Made by a program: the position numbers and the translations under genes
Notes under the pieces: generated by a model
Seen by the model: only the letters and a program-made list of their open reading frames with translations
Told to the model about the DNA's origin: nothing
Database searches by the model: none
Source of the DNA: Isoetes taiwanensis
Lineage: Eukaryota > Streptophyta > Lycopodiopsida > Isoetales > Isoetaceae
Direction: 5' to 3'
NCBI GenBank assembly: GCA_021234155.1
Contig: JAJEKV010000008.1
Coordinates: 12,480,962 to 12,544,961, forward strand
DNA length: 64,000 nucleotides
Part shown: positions 1-12,796 of the stretch, piece by piece
Position numbering within the stretch: the first letter of the stretch is position 1
How the letters are laid out: every line of letters begins with the position of its first letter

Positions 1-2980
1 CCCGCTATTACGTGGCTGCTATCCATTGCCTCGCTTCTTGGATTACGCTTGTCTTCCCTCCCCACGCCCCAAGCTCCTGGCCAGGAGCCTCGATTCTGGC
101 ATGCCAGTGGGGGACGCACCGGCAGGGATGAGAGGGTAGATAGATGGGGGTAGATGTAGGTAGGTTTTGACCATTTTCAATAAGCACGTCACAGGGCTGG
201 CCATTTAGAAGGTCATCATAAACTCTTTTTTCAAGAATGTTTGTGCTGTGGCAGATTTCATGAGGGTCACTGCAGTATCATCAAATTTTCAAATGGAATA
301 CTCTTTGATTTTTTTGGTAAAAAATGAAGTGGACTAGGCATGGACTTGGGTGAGGTGGCAAAAAATGGTGAAGATGTGGCACTTAAGGGTTGGTAAACCA
401 TCTTTTCCCCAGTAAAAAAAAATGAATTTTTTTGGTGAGGTGGCATGAAGTATGATGATAAGTGGATGACACGCGGTGATGTGAGAGTGGTGAAGTGGAA
501 CTATGACGATGAAGTGGGATGTTGTATCTTGCACTTTTTTGACATGGGATGCTACTAGGGGAGTTCAATTTCTTGCAAGAAGTTGAAATCTTGCTTTTTG
601 TCCTTCTTTGTAAGACCTAGTAGATATTTAGAACCCTAGGGTGTTTTTTGAAGGAATTCATGGGGCTCCCTAGTGCTTGACTTTGATGAGTAGGTGGATG
701 GAGCATGGAGTGTGTGTTTCATTTGACTAGGGAAAGAAATGTTACCAACACCATAGTATGTAATGAGAGGAGATGGAAATGTGGAAAAAAAAAGAAGGCT
801 GGGACATGTAATGGAGAGTGATGACTCAAGACATAGAATGGAAGAGAATGGCTAGGCAATTCTTCAAGAACCTTAAGAATATCAAACTCTCAATGCTCAA
901 ATGGTGAACAAGATATCATACCAAGTTGTGACCTTGCACCTTCAATGGGGCTTGAATTTTAGTAACTTGCCTCATGGACTTCCTCCCACTTAGCCAAAAT
1001 AATTCTCCTTTTATGTTTCTCAAGTGAATGCTGTCCTTCTTTGGTTCTTCAAGTCCTTTGTGTCTTTTAGCTTTTCAAAATGGTCTTCAAAGTTGCAACT
1101 TCAAATAATTCCTTTTGTGTGCTTATTGAACCATGTATTTGGAAATGCCAATTGCCTTCTATGTCGCCATGAGTGGCGCTAGAAGCTTCCCATTGATTGG
1201 TGCCAAAGCCTAAAGTTTTGGCACGCTTCAAATGGCTTGATTGCAAAGTAAGCCATGGCTTTCAACAAGCTCAGATAATTGAACCTTGCCGTTCCTCAAT
1301 GTAAACCTAAAGTCAATCTCCTCGGCACGCTATTTCAGGGCATTTTGGGCTGTAAAATGGCTTCATTCTCCTACCAATGTCTTCTAAACAGATCATCATT
1401 GCCATGGGTATCTTAAATTACTATCCATTGGTCTCATATGTGAATCGGGCTTTTTCATCCTTAGTAAGTACATTTCCATATCATTGACTTCCCTCCAAAG
1501 CAAGAACTTAAGTACTTAAGTTTTCGTACTTTCATCTTCCAAGTTTGTCCAATTATACACCCTATGGCAAGGTCATCATATGCACTAGCCATGAACGGAA
1601 AACACTCCTCCTTATCGCTTAGTTTGTTGATGTGGGAGGTAAAAGTAGCAAACAAACACCTAACCTAAGTGAAACTATGAAAGCCGATCCGACCTTCTCA
1701 TTACCTCCCTTTCCAAAGCATAAATTCGTGGTATCTTCACGCTTTTGATGCAAATATAAAATGAACTGACTGGCAGAGTTGGGGCACTCTATTCCTGCGC
1801 TTTATCATATCCCATAGTAATCAATCGATCATTCCATGATGGGGGAATAACTTCATACTCCCTCATCATCATCATTTGTTTCCTCAGATATGTGCCATAA
1901 GTAACCTTGTTAAACATATCACATTAATGAAATCAAATACTTTTAAAGCAAACTTCCATGTTTTTCTTTATAAGTCCTCAAATTATAAAAAGAAAAAGAC
2001 ATATCTATTCAACTCAAACTATTATCATAAAGGTAAAAGACAACAAAGGGATATTCCCTTGATGAAGTGTCTAAAAACCCACCAACTAGTAAACCTAGAT
2101 CAAACATCCGGCCTCTTTGGCTTCAATCTCAAATGCATTATCATCATCCCACATTTAACTTTTTTGAGTCTGCTAAAACGAGGTATCATCACTTTAACAT
2201 ACACTATATTTCCAAATTCCAATAAACCGGCCCAAGACTAGTGATTAAATATTTTACATTATAGTCCATATGGATCCTAGGCCAAGGAACAACCTGTGGT
2301 TTCTAGGAACATTTCATTTATTTGATTTGCCAGGCAACCTGTACTAATGAGTATTGTTCAAAACTATTGAGTTACTTGCCCATTCATACAAATGTGTAGT
2401 ATGCTACAATTTCTTATCTCCTTAAACTTAATACCGGCATATATTTCAGATGTTGATATAAACCTCAGAAATATATTTCTTTACATATTGAATTTTCCCT
2501 CACACCGTGATTCTGTCAATTTCAACTTTATACTGTTATCCAGAGTGCTATCTGGGAGAAATAGCCCTATGCTATTTAACATGTCATAAACTTGTTTTCA
2601 CTCGCTTTTGTTTCCTCGGATCTATTGATAAACATATATGAGCTTATTACATAGCCCCAAGTCCCGATGGATAAAAAAAAATACCCTCACCGCCTTTAAT
2701 TACACCTTTTGGTGGGATAACTAAGCCATCTACAGTTAAAGGGTAACTAGCTAAGCATGTCTTAAACAAACATGTCTATAAATTCTTGCTAATATGTCTT
2801 GCTTCCCATAATCAAAGTTTTTAGGGAGATTGTGGGTGTTTGTTGGAAGGAAATCACGGGAAAAAAAAAAACTTGAGGGGGTAGTGGTGAAGGTTGCATG
2901 GTCTAAGTGTATAAAACCATAAATCTGCTGGAGGTTTCAGGAAAAATGATTTCTTTTTCTTGATAAGGTTAATCTCAAAA
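1..2980. other. Region without a recognisable gene
   Basis: No open frame here gives a protein family I recognise on either strand. The short frames present are AT-rich and lack domain-like composition. There is a poly-A run near 786-793. I see no rRNA or tRNA. Confidence 0.5.
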
Positions 2981-2989
2981 ATTCATTTG

Positions 2990-4235
2990 GCTTCTAGGAG
3001 CAGAGGGTAAGGATGATTCTCTTTGGGTGCAAATCTTATTACTTTGAGCTCTGACCCTCACCTTATCCCTTTGGTAAGAATCACCTCAAACTGTTCTTCC
3101 ATGGAGATTTTTGTAACTTGACCTTATCATGTATGCTTCTCCATTCTTAAAGGGATTGTTAGATTCACGGCACAAACCCGATCAAAACTTTATTTCACAT
3201 CCAGTCCAGCTGGCAGTAATAAGGTTAGTACACCTTGATAGTGGATCCCTACGGTAGACAACTGACCACAACCACTTTGCTTTCACAGTCCCTTCATTGA
3301 CTCAAAGACGTTGGAAAAGTGCAGAATCTTAACTACCAGCATGGTATATTTCGAGGCCGATTCAATGGCGACATGGGAGGCTTTTATTAAAGCCAGTTTC
3401 TATTGGGGCGATGGGATAGAGTTCTTTGGCAAAAAGTTGCTGATTTTCTACAGCCTATTCCGCCACACCAAGAAGGTATTTTGGTATGGGTTTGTCATGA
3501 AGAAATTAAGGAGTGCAAACTTGTGAACTCTATGTAAAGGGTTGTTGCTTGATATTCGATGTTCTTCCTTAGTCTAATAATTGGTCTCTTCAACTTCCTC
3601 CTCTTCAATGGAAGTGAAGGTGTGGTCTTGGGCATGGGACAAGCTACTTCATCCTAAAGTGGAGTTCTTTGGCTAAATTCTTCATAGGAACTTGGGTTAA
3701 TGTGCTTGTCCATAAAGTTTAACCCTAGAATATCAAATCAGTGTCCGTATGCAAGCGTGGATCCGAGACCATTGAGCATTACTTTTTCATGTGTGAACAC
3801 CTTAGACAGGTATGGGACTGGTTGTTTCCCTTTTTCAGGTTTCACTAACAAGTCAACAACCGCTTTTGCAATTTACCCAGTACACGGAGGGAGTTACAAG
3901 GCGGGGCTTTTCATCTAGCGGCGGGATGGTTGCTTTGGACTATCTGGAAAAAAAGACGAAGTAATCTTCAAAGGTCTGGATGTGGTAGTTAATGTCGTGT
4001 TCTCAAGAAGCTCAAGGTTACATTGTAAAGTCGTATCATTGTTCTTCCTTGCCCTTGGATGTTATTGGTGCATTGAGGAGTTGTTGGATGTGCACTCTTA
4101 TGCTTAGGGATAGGTTGCTTCACTTTCGGTGGGTCTCGGTTAAAAACTGAGATTTTATTCTTTCTGCATTTATACTTGTATTTGACTCTTTGATTGAATA
4201 AAGTAAAACGTCCTTCAACAAAAAAAAACTTAATT
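2990..4235 (+). mobile_element. LINE ORF2 3' end fragment with poly-A tail
   Basis: Several plus-strand frames together resemble the end of a plant LINE ORF2. Around 3635-3690 a frame reads W-A-W-D-K-L-L-H-P-K-V-E-F-F-G, like the zf-RVT region that follows the reverse transcriptase. Around 3790-3830 a frame reads F-H-V-C-E-H-L-R-Q-V-W-D-W, and around 3920-3960 A-A-G-W-L-L-W-T-I-W-K, as in the tail of these proteins. The frames are broken by many stops. The segment ends with a short A tail after 'gaataaagt' near 4195-4230, typical of retroposition. The start is not defined. It could be a fragment of another non-LTR element. Confidence 0.5.
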
Positions 4236-6518
4236 ACACCATTCTTTGTAAATTTGAATATTTTTGCATTTAAGGGTTAAATTCCTCAACTATATAGCCA
4301 AAGTCATTTGAATCCTATGAACAAAGGAGTTTATAGAAAATTCATCTGCAAGACATGTCCATATTCCATAATCATGTTTTGCATAGTCATATATCAGCAA
4401 AATATACTGGAAGGAAAACCCCTTTAAAAAAAAAAAACAAAAAACTATGTCTATGCTCTATATCATTTGCTGCACATATTGTACTATCATAAATCAACAA
4501 AGTAGACATGAAAACAACCCATTTTTATTGTAACGTCTATGTTCCATACCATATCTTGCTCATTTAAAAATTATGAAAGCGAGAGGGATAGTGATACAAA
4601 ACCATTTGGGTGCAACCTATGCATAGCTTGAACCTCTATTTGATATATAATCACCCAAAATAGAGCCATTACTCCTCGAACCTTGACCCGTTCAACCAAA
4701 GAAACAAAAAGAGACAATAGAGTAAAATCCACTACTGTGGCCAAACATGTAGATATTAGCAATAAACTTGGTAATACAAGGCCAAAAGGTACATTGGGAT
4801 TTTCACTTTTCGCTGGTCACCCATTGTTCCTTTTGTCCCTTTTAGCCTACTATGATCATAAAAAAGAATCCTATGGTTTCAGTCGGGGTAATATTAACTA
4901 ATATTAAGCGGCTATGGATCTATATATGTTCTCCAAAGCGTCATCTAAGGATTAACAATAGCCTTCTGTGAGAAAAATCAGAGATGTCATACATATTTCT
5001 GCTCTTAGCCTATTTAGACCAGTTTTTATGTTTGTGTTATTGTATTTCTTTACTTCTCCAGTACTATAAAGAGCATTACTAGTATTACAACAGTGCATTC
5101 ATAATTTAGTTAAAACATAAATCATTACTCTGTTATATCCACTTGTACTACTTGCTTTACATTTTTACCATTTCAAGCTTTTCAAAAAGAACGAATCTTA
5201 AATGCAAGAACATTTTGTATGTCGTCCATGTCCTCATTATATTCTTGTGTCAACTTGACATTTTGGATTTATTATTTCTCCTCTTGATTCATGTTGTAGG
5301 AGTGTTTGTAACCCTTTTGGTAAGAACTCCTCTCATCCCTGCCATAGAAGCTCCTTTTTTGTCCATATCCACCTCTGTTATGCTTAGGATCCATGGCGGG
5401 AATGTATACACGCGGCAAACTCTCTTCTAAGTGCTTCCGCCTCAAGCCTTTCTTCTTCACTACCGGATGTTTCCCATCCGTCAGAGTCAAACCCCATATT
5501 TGGGTTTGTGAGCTGGAAAAAAATCTTTACCTGGAGCTACCTAAAGATTTTATTCCAAATTCTGCCTCTAGCCTTAACTTCTGGTGGTCGTACCATACTG
5601 CCCATACATGGCATAAAATCCATTTGAATTTCGGAACCTAAATACAACTTTATTTGTAACTTCCAAATTTACCAGTAGTCCATGGTTTAAGATTCACTGA
5701 CTAGGCTCTCCTACACTTTGATATATGAAATACCTTTGATGTTTAAGTTCCCTTAAGCTAGATTTAGCTACCACCTTCTATTTGCTTGAGTTACTTGAGG
5801 ATAAAAGGAAAAACCCTGACCATGTCTATACTGGCTTATAAGGTAATTTCCCTTAATGGGGTCACTATCAGATGTTATGCCACCTCCTAAGCTTCTAGGT
5901 TGCAGCATGATATCACTATCTTATAATTATTTTTTATAACAATTCTGCACCATTGGTCCAGCCCTGTTTCCTACAAATTGGAGGAGTAAAATTTACAGCA
6001 CTTATGTTTAGTACATAAACATTCTCTAATATTTAAATAAAAAAACCCTACCTCCTACCGTGGGAGTTGGTTTAACACAACTATTCACTTATGTGTCCGT
6101 GATTATGGGGATTGCTTACCCCCACTACCACAGTAGGGGTTAAAGCCAATCCCATTATTTGAAACATAAAAAAGCAATTAGATCAAACTTTACCTGTATC
6201 AGTTTGACTTTAAAAGTTGCTCCAGTACTTCCTTGTCATATGGCAGACCTGGGAACACGTTTTTTTGCACATGGGTAAAAGCATGAAAGGGTGTACGTAC
6301 ATTGTACTGAATTGATGTACAAATATGGATACTTTTCACGTACATTTTGGTTATTTTTTATTTGTATAAACATACACTTTTCGATTTTATGTACTTTGCT
6401 TATACATTTAAGCTAAATTTTGGATATGTTTTGGCTATGCATGTACTTTTTGGGTACTTTGGGTGATTTGTGTAATATAGCCACATGTACCAAAAGGGAT
6501 ACATTTATAGACACCCTT
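4236..6518. other. Region without a recognisable gene
   Basis: No recognisable gene. A minus-strand frame at 5272-5490 is basic and rich in G, R, Y and H in its middle, but has no match I can name. Inverted wording appears near 6040-6160, where a 'cctaccgtgggag' stretch and a 'cccccactaccacagtaggggt' stretch are partly complementary. A pair of related 'cctttcatgcttttaccca' segments near 6280 and 6515 may bound a small AT-rich insert. Confidence 0.35.
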
Positions 6519-7800
6519 TCATGCTTTTACCCACATATTTCTGTACCTTATATTGGATACCATTACTGTCAAAGCCATTGTAAGTAAACTGTTGAAGAAT
6601 TGCCCTGATGTCTTTGGCTCTGCATCATTCGGACTGGAGTTTATGTACAGATATGGCAAGATCTGAGAAACTATAACGATTCTGGCCTGAAAGTATGGCC
6701 TACAACTAGTCGCATGTACATATTTGAAGACCTTGAAAGGAAGACATTCTCTCTTATCGAACTTAATAGTTTTGAAGATTCCATTTGCCCTGCTCATAAT
6801 TTCAAGACTGATATTCAGGAAATTACCTTTAACTCCAAAAGCAGCAGTCCTTTTCAAGGGCTATTATTGTTTCTTTCTTTATTCCCAGAAATTCCATGTC
6901 ATATATACATGAGCCTCCACTATATTCCGTGAATGTAGGGCCTAAGAAGTTTTTTATGTCCCTACAATTTAAGGCCAACAGGTCATCCATATACCTAAAA
7001 GTGGATTTGAACTTTTCGGCATCATTATACCTCCCTTGAGACGCTAGATCTTTTATAAACTTGGCCTCGAACCATGCAAGATAAAAATTGCACCAGCATG
7101 GGCTACATGCAAAGCCCATAGGGATACCGCAAGTCTGCACCCATGTTTTTGTTCCTTTCATAATGAAGCAGTTGGTGATTAGCCATATGTTAGCTTGGAT
7201 ACACACTTCCTTGTTCATTAGAGACCAACATTTGCCCTTAGGGTCAATTTTAGACCATTTGGTCACAAAATCGTCTTCTCCCACTTTCTTAATCCATAAC
7301 TTATTGTTATAATGCTTCTTCCTCATGTATTTCCAAGTGGCCTCTATAACTTTGGTAATGACCTGGCAGATTCTTGATTCCCCGACCAGGGGAATACTTT
7401 CGTAGCACTTAGTGATATCAGCAACAAAGATGTCCGTGATTTTTGCAGGTAGATTAAGCACAACATCATAAACAGACTGTATCATCCAGTTAGGGTTAAT
7501 CTTGCCTGGGAATAAATTACAGAACTTTTCACAAATGTCCCTAGCACATATTTCTATGATCATGTTAAGAACTGTGTTAGTTGATGCAATTTTTGGACTA
7601 TACAAAAATCTTATCAAGTGCTAAAACATATGGCTTCTTTAATGCATTGTACAACAGAGGATGAATATTCAAAATGGACATAAGAAAGGCATCTTCAAAA
7701 GCCATTGGTAGGCCGCACTCTTTTCTCATTACTTTTTTAACGTCCCATCTCTGTGTGCTCAGATACTTTGCTCCAATTGGGATTTTTACATCTGTTTACA
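6519..7800 (-). pseudogene. Unclassified non-LTR reverse transcriptase relic
   Basis: The minus strand encodes a reverse transcriptase core. In 6829-7617 the order is: motif A F-V-A-D-I-T-K-C-Y-E-S-I-P; motif B around Q-T-C-G-I-P-M-G-F-A-C-S-P; motif C R-Y-M-D-D-L-L-A-L-N; and a motif D-like M-E-F-L-G-I-K. An upstream stretch (about 7620-7790, starting near K-I-P-I-G-A-K-Y-L) is separated by a TAG stop and a frame change. The downstream thumb-like part (6519-6857) is in another frame, with N-S-S-P-N-D-A near its end. The spacing and motif wording are not those of Ty1/copia, Ty3/gypsy or plant L1 elements. Penelope-like or rvt-type RTs are alternatives. No GIY-YIG or integrase domain is visible. 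The frame breaks make it a relic. Confidence 0.6.
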
Positions 7801-8690
7801 ATCATAATTTGTAGACTATAATTATTTGTTTGCATGATACAAACAATGCTAGTTGAACTTTCAATTCAACTCCACATAATAATGCTTAAAATGGATGCTC
7901 AAAATGGTTTGTTAAAACAAGTTTGCAGCCATTGATAAAATCTATATTAGCATTCCCCAACAAGTTGCATGGCCTGGGACGATAATTTGAAAGTTACAAG
8001 CATTTTAACACCAAGATGTGATTTTATACTTAGATAGATTGCTATGTGAAGAGAACATGTCCTATGTCTTCAAGCATCAAAATGGACATGCAATTGTTCT
8101 AATATGCAAGTCTTTGAAGTCACACCAAGCCAAACTTTACACATATCCCCTACTAGAAGTGTATCAGTAAAGAGAAATAACTGCAATAAACATGGCTAAC
8201 TTGCTAACAATGACATCTAAAATCCTTTAACTTCACTCTGCTAGGAGGAAACTACTCCGAGGCTCTATTTTCAATTGAAGTTATGGTTTTGAGAGAATGA
8301 TATTGTCAAATATTAATTCATACAAATTCCATACAAATCCCCAAATGGGCATCTCTTATATTGTGCGTCTTCTACACCATTCCAATCTCATATTGGGCAT
8401 CTTCCACACTATTCCGAACACACAATTTGAGCCAAGCCGTCGCGATAAATTTCTTGTATCATATAATATGTATATGTATACAAGAAAATTAATACGTTCT
8501 ACGGTGCATGTTTAAGTTTTAGCATGTTCCTACGGTGCATGCTTCAGGACATTACAGAAAATTAGAGCTTAAACTTTTTATTTTGATCCTGAGGTGCTTA
8601 CTCATGTTGTTACTTTACGCATGTGGTGCTTGCGCACCTGTGTCTACAATATTCTGGAAAATACTTTTGAAAAGTTTCTACTTTGAGTTT
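7801..8690. other. Region without a recognisable gene
   Basis: AT-rich sequence with only short open frames. Nothing resembles a known gene, RNA or complete mobile element. Confidence 0.45.
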
Positions 8691-8699
8691 GAGATGCTT

Positions 8700-9790
8700 A
8701 GGATCTCTAGAACATTTTAGAATCCTCTATAATATTCAAAGACATTCTATTTGGACGGTTTGCAGGCTTTCAAAAAAACTTTCTAGTAGGATATTCTAAG
8801 ACTAGCTAGAATACTATAGAACTTTCTAGAACATCCTACATCACCTTGCTTTCTATTTATAGATTGAGGTGCTTACCCACAAGCATGTAAAACAGTTTAA
8901 AACATTCTATTTTGGCTCTTTGCACTTACTACAACATTCCAAAACATTTTATTTTTGCTCTCATGCACATCTAGAATATTAGAGAATTTCCTAAAACTAT
9001 CTAGACCATTATAGAACATTCCATTTTGACTTTCACAAATTAAAAAAAGAAAAAAAAAAAAACCTTTTATTTTTAGGTGCTTACCCACGACTATCTACAA
9101 TATTCTAGAAAAATCAAGAATAGTCTAGAATATTTTAGAACTTCCTAGAACTAAGATTCCCCTGGGTTTTGTTTAGATTCCTTTAGATTCCCTTGGACTC
9201 CCTTAGATTTTATGAGATTGCCCGTGGTTCCCTTACATTATATGAGATTCAAATAGATTCTATGAAGATTCCCCTAGATAGTCTAAGACTTTATCAAGAT
9301 TCCCTTAGATTCCCTTAGATTTTATGAAGATACCCTTCGATTCTCCTAGATTTTAAGAGATCCCCTTAGACTTATGAATGTTTTCTTATATTCCTTTACA
9401 TTTTAGGAGATTTTCTAAGATTCCTTTAGATTCTCCTAGATTCTTTTAAATTCTAGAACTTTCTAGAACATTCTAAGACTTTCAGAAACATTCTAAAACT
9501 TTCAAAACATCCTAGAACTTCCTAGAAGTATTTTCTTAGATTCCCTCACATTCCCCTAAATTCCCTTACATTCTAGAGCTTTCTAAAACTTTCTAGAACA
9601 ATTTGGAAATTTCTAGAACTTTCTACAACATTCTGGAATTTTTAAGAAGGCTTCCCTTAGACTCACTCAAGATTCTCTTATATTCTAAAACTTTTTTGAA
9701 CTTTATAGAATATTCTGGAACTTTCTAGAACATTTTAGAACTATGTAGAAGATTCTAGAACCTTCTAGAGCCTTCTGAAACATTCTTATT
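8700..9790. repeat. Degenerate TTCTAGAA / CCCTTAGATT repeat field
   Basis: About 1.1 kb is built from short diverged words. TTCTAGAA with spacers such as 'cattctagaactttctagaac' dominates 8700-8820 and 9450-9780. 'attcccttagattc' words dominate 9150-9440. Alternating TTC and GAA blocks two bases apart are also the consensus of heat-shock factor binding sites, so the field contains many HSE-like sites by composition. It is probably an old simple-sequence expansion. A short related piece is at 10597-10622. Confidence 0.6.
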
Positions 9791-10011
9791 GCAATATCCT
9801 TATTGTTTTTTTTTTTGAATCATTGGATTCAAGCATAGTTCTACAAATATGCCAAATGAAGGGCTGTGGAATTTCCACATCAGACCCACGTATTAGTTTG
9901 CGCACCCCATATGGCTATTATTATACGTATATACATACATGGTATACTTCAATCTATACACATAAAAAATGCACGAACACCATTGCATTCACAAAAGAGA
10001 GATAAGACCAC

Positions 10012-10262
10012 TGCAACAGCCGAAGAAGATCACAACAGCCGAAGAAGATCGTATCATAGCACAAAGAGCACTGCAACAGCCGAAGAAGATCGTGGTCCAT
10101 CGCCAGCAACAATTCCTGAAAACCGGAGTATGCATGAACAACAAAAAAAGGGGTGATGCACATCGAAAAGGGGTGATGCATGATGAAGAAGCAGCCGAAT
10201 CTCTGATGCTGTCGAATTTGAAGAAAGATGATGCATCGAAAAAGGGGTGATGATGAAGAAAG
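10012..10262. repeat. Short tandem words GCCGAAGAAGATC and AAGGGGTGATG
   Basis: The word 'cagccgaagaagatc' occurs three times between 10018 and 10092. The word 'aaaggggtgatg' occurs three times between 10146 and 10250, mixed with 'gcagccgaatct' words that continue to 10315. Several overlapping frames are open here because of the repeats. I regard none of them as a gene. Confidence 0.55.
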
Positions 10263-10694
10263 ACGAACAGCCGAATCTTCGCCTAATCTCTGCCTTCTGT
10301 CTACAGCCGAATCTCTGCCTTCTGTGAGTGAGCCATCCTCACAGATCTCCTACAACCGAAACCGAAATAAAACCGAAATAGGGCCTCTGTGTACGATTTG
10401 TGTGTTGCCCTGCACCTCCATCGCCTAACTGCCTCTGTCCAAAAATGCATTGCGTCCAAGTCGCAGACCAAATATAGAAAAACATATGCATATAAGAAAT
10501 GTCTAATTTGGGACCATGGACACAATAAAACAGAAACCCCCTTTTCTTGCGAAACCATTGACAAAATCTTACTCTGAGATAATTTGGCAACCTTATAGAG
10601 CCTTCTAGAACTATCCAGAACATTATATTCTATTTTATCTTAATGCAGTTATTACCATTAAGTATATTTAAAACATAATTGTTTTAATGAATCA

Positions 10695-10768
10695 ATGCTT
10701 GGTCTAGTGGTTAGAATGGGGAGCTTGGGGGCAATGATTAGGGTTCAAATCCCCCAAACGACATAAAA
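10695..10768 (+). mobile_element. tRNA-derived SINE head
   Basis: A Pol III type 2 promoter is visible: an A box 'tggtctagtgg' at 10700-10710 and a B box 'ggttcaaatcc' at 10742-10752, spaced as in a tRNA. The flanks do not complete an acceptor stem, so this looks like the tRNA-like head of a SINE rather than a tRNA gene. The body may be the GCCGTAGGATC repeat region that follows. No clear A tail or target duplication is seen. Confidence 0.5.
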
Positions 10769-10784
10769 ATTTTGGGCCGAGCAT

Positions 10785-11125
10785 TCAACATGAGCCGTAG
10801 GATCTTGGACCCAATCAAGGGCCGAGATAGCGCCATGTGGTGAAAATCTAAAGCAACATGAGCTATAAGATCTTGGATCGACGATTAGGATCAAGAACAA
10901 CCTGGACCGTAGGATCGATTACATATAATTCCCAAAGCCATGCACCGTAGGATATGCCCCCAAGCAACGTGAGCCGTAGGATCTCGGACCAATGATCAGG
11001 ATCAAATCAACCTGAACCGTAGGATCATCTATATAGAATCTATATCGAAACTCCCAAGCCATTTGAGCCATAGGATACGTCCCAAAGCCACGTGGGCCGT
11101 AGGATCTCGAACGGACGGTCGGATT
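10785..11125 (+). repeat. Imperfect repeats of GAGCCGTAGGATC
   Basis: The word 'gagccgtaggatc(t)' and close variants recur at about 10792, 10860, 10907, 10941, 10970, 11014, 11065 and 11094, often followed by 'ttggacc' or 'tcggaccaatgat'. The spacing alternates, suggesting an old two-part tandem unit. Confidence 0.55.
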
Positions 11126-11597
11126 GAGTGGGACAAACATAAGAACATATATATGTTAGATAGATAGATAGACATGCAATATATAGGTTTAGGACATAAG
11201 GAGAAATATTGATCGTGAACGTCATATCTAGTAGCTTTTAAGTGGGTGTAAAAAAAGTTCTTTAAGTTCTTTCTATGTTACTTTGTTGTTTATTGGTGTA
11301 GATGGATCTTGAGTGTCCACGTTCGGCAAAAAAAAAAATAAAAAATTCTAGTTCGGTTAAGTCTAAGTTCGTCTTAGCTCATCATCAAACTTTCTCACGG
11401 GTCATATAAGATTGCCATAGAAGGAAGCATTAGTTATATGCTTACAAGCAAAGAAATGATGAATGCAACACATTTTTTTTTTGTATAAATTATTAGTATA
11501 TCCTATAGAGTTAGGTGTGCCTCATTTGTTGACAGAGTTTTAAACTCGATGTGTTGTTTCATTACCTTTAACATTCCACCTTCATGTCACATTCTCG

Positions 11598-12236
11598 TAC
11601 ATTTAAGTGGCATTAAGGAGCAGTAGAAGGAAACATGCTTCATGCCTACCGGCTTAGAGGTATGTCATTCAAAGGTGATATCTCAACAGATTTAAAGAAA
11701 AATTGTTTTTGTTCTAGTTCCATTGGCAAGTAACAAACTTCCAACCACTCGAGTTTCAAATAGTTGAATAAGTGGCATGTAGTGTAGAGAAACATGTGAA
11801 GCTTGTACGCTCTCAACTCTGGTCAAAATAAAGGTACAGGAAAATTCTAGATGAATAATGAAGGAAGGCAGATCCATGACAGGTTGACAATGTTAAAGAA
11901 GTTTATGGTCGGGGTTTTGATATGGTCGACATTTAAGTGGCAGTAAGGAGCAGTAGATGGAAACATGCTTTATGCCTACCCAACTTAGAGCATGTCATAT
12001 CAAAGGTTAAAGCAAAATTGTTTTTATTCCTGTTCCAATTAACAAACATCCAACCACATCGAGTTTCGTATAGTTGAATAAGTGGATTGCAGTGTAGAGA
12101 AACATGTGGAATTTGCACAGTTTGGAATCTGGTCAAAATGAAGGTACAAGAAAATTCTAGATGGATAATGGGGATAGGTCCATATGACAGGTTCACAATG
12201 TTAATGAAGTTTATGATCAGGGTTTTGATATGCAGT
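11598..12236. repeat. Tandem duplication, about 330-bp unit, two copies
   Basis: The segment from 'acatttaagtggcattaaggagcagtagaaggaaac' (11598) to about 11927 is repeated, diverged and with small deletions, at about 11929-12236. Shared landmarks include 'tagttgaataagtgg', 'gtagagaaacatgtg' and 'gtttatg(g/a)tc(g/a)gggttttgatatg'. No gene is visible inside. Confidence 0.75.
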
Positions 12237-12796
12237 TAAATTTATATTGTAGCATGATTTTTCTAGCTCGATAATTAAGGTCCACAACAATAGGGTTATT
12301 TTTTTTGTTAAATAAGATTTTTTGTTTGTTTTTGGAGCAAATCAACAATAGGAGTTTGTTCTCTAGATAACAACAAATAATAAATCACGTGATTTTCGCC
12401 ACGTTAAGATAGGCAAGAAGATCTGGACCGTTGAGGGCAATTAAACAAGGCGGTGCCAACTATTTAGGTGCAGGAAGAGAGGGGCACGTTTACACGGCAG
12501 GAACAGTACTCCAGGAGAAGGAGCTTTTCTAAATAAAAGATGCAGTTCTTACGGCCTGGACGCAACAAAGAAAGGGCGATTGGGGTACTTTGGTCGCCCT
12601 TTCCTCTCCGGCCCTTTGTATAGGCAGACCTTTTTGGGGCTTCAAATATCGGAATCACAAGCTCAATCCTCAACCTCTCAACTCCGGCGCTTGAAGCTCG
12701 ATCTGGATATTCCATCATATACAAAAAACCGGTTTTTTTCCTCTTCTTAGCCCCTTTTTTCCTTGAATTTTAAGGATTTCTTTGGATTTCGCAACC

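Noticed and set aside
9866..10623. Overlapping open frames on both strands as genes
   Set aside because: They arise from the short tandem words in this stretch and none has a recognisable domain.
10695..10768. Functional tRNA gene
   Set aside because: A and B boxes are good but no acceptor stem forms with the flanks, so a SINE head is more likely.
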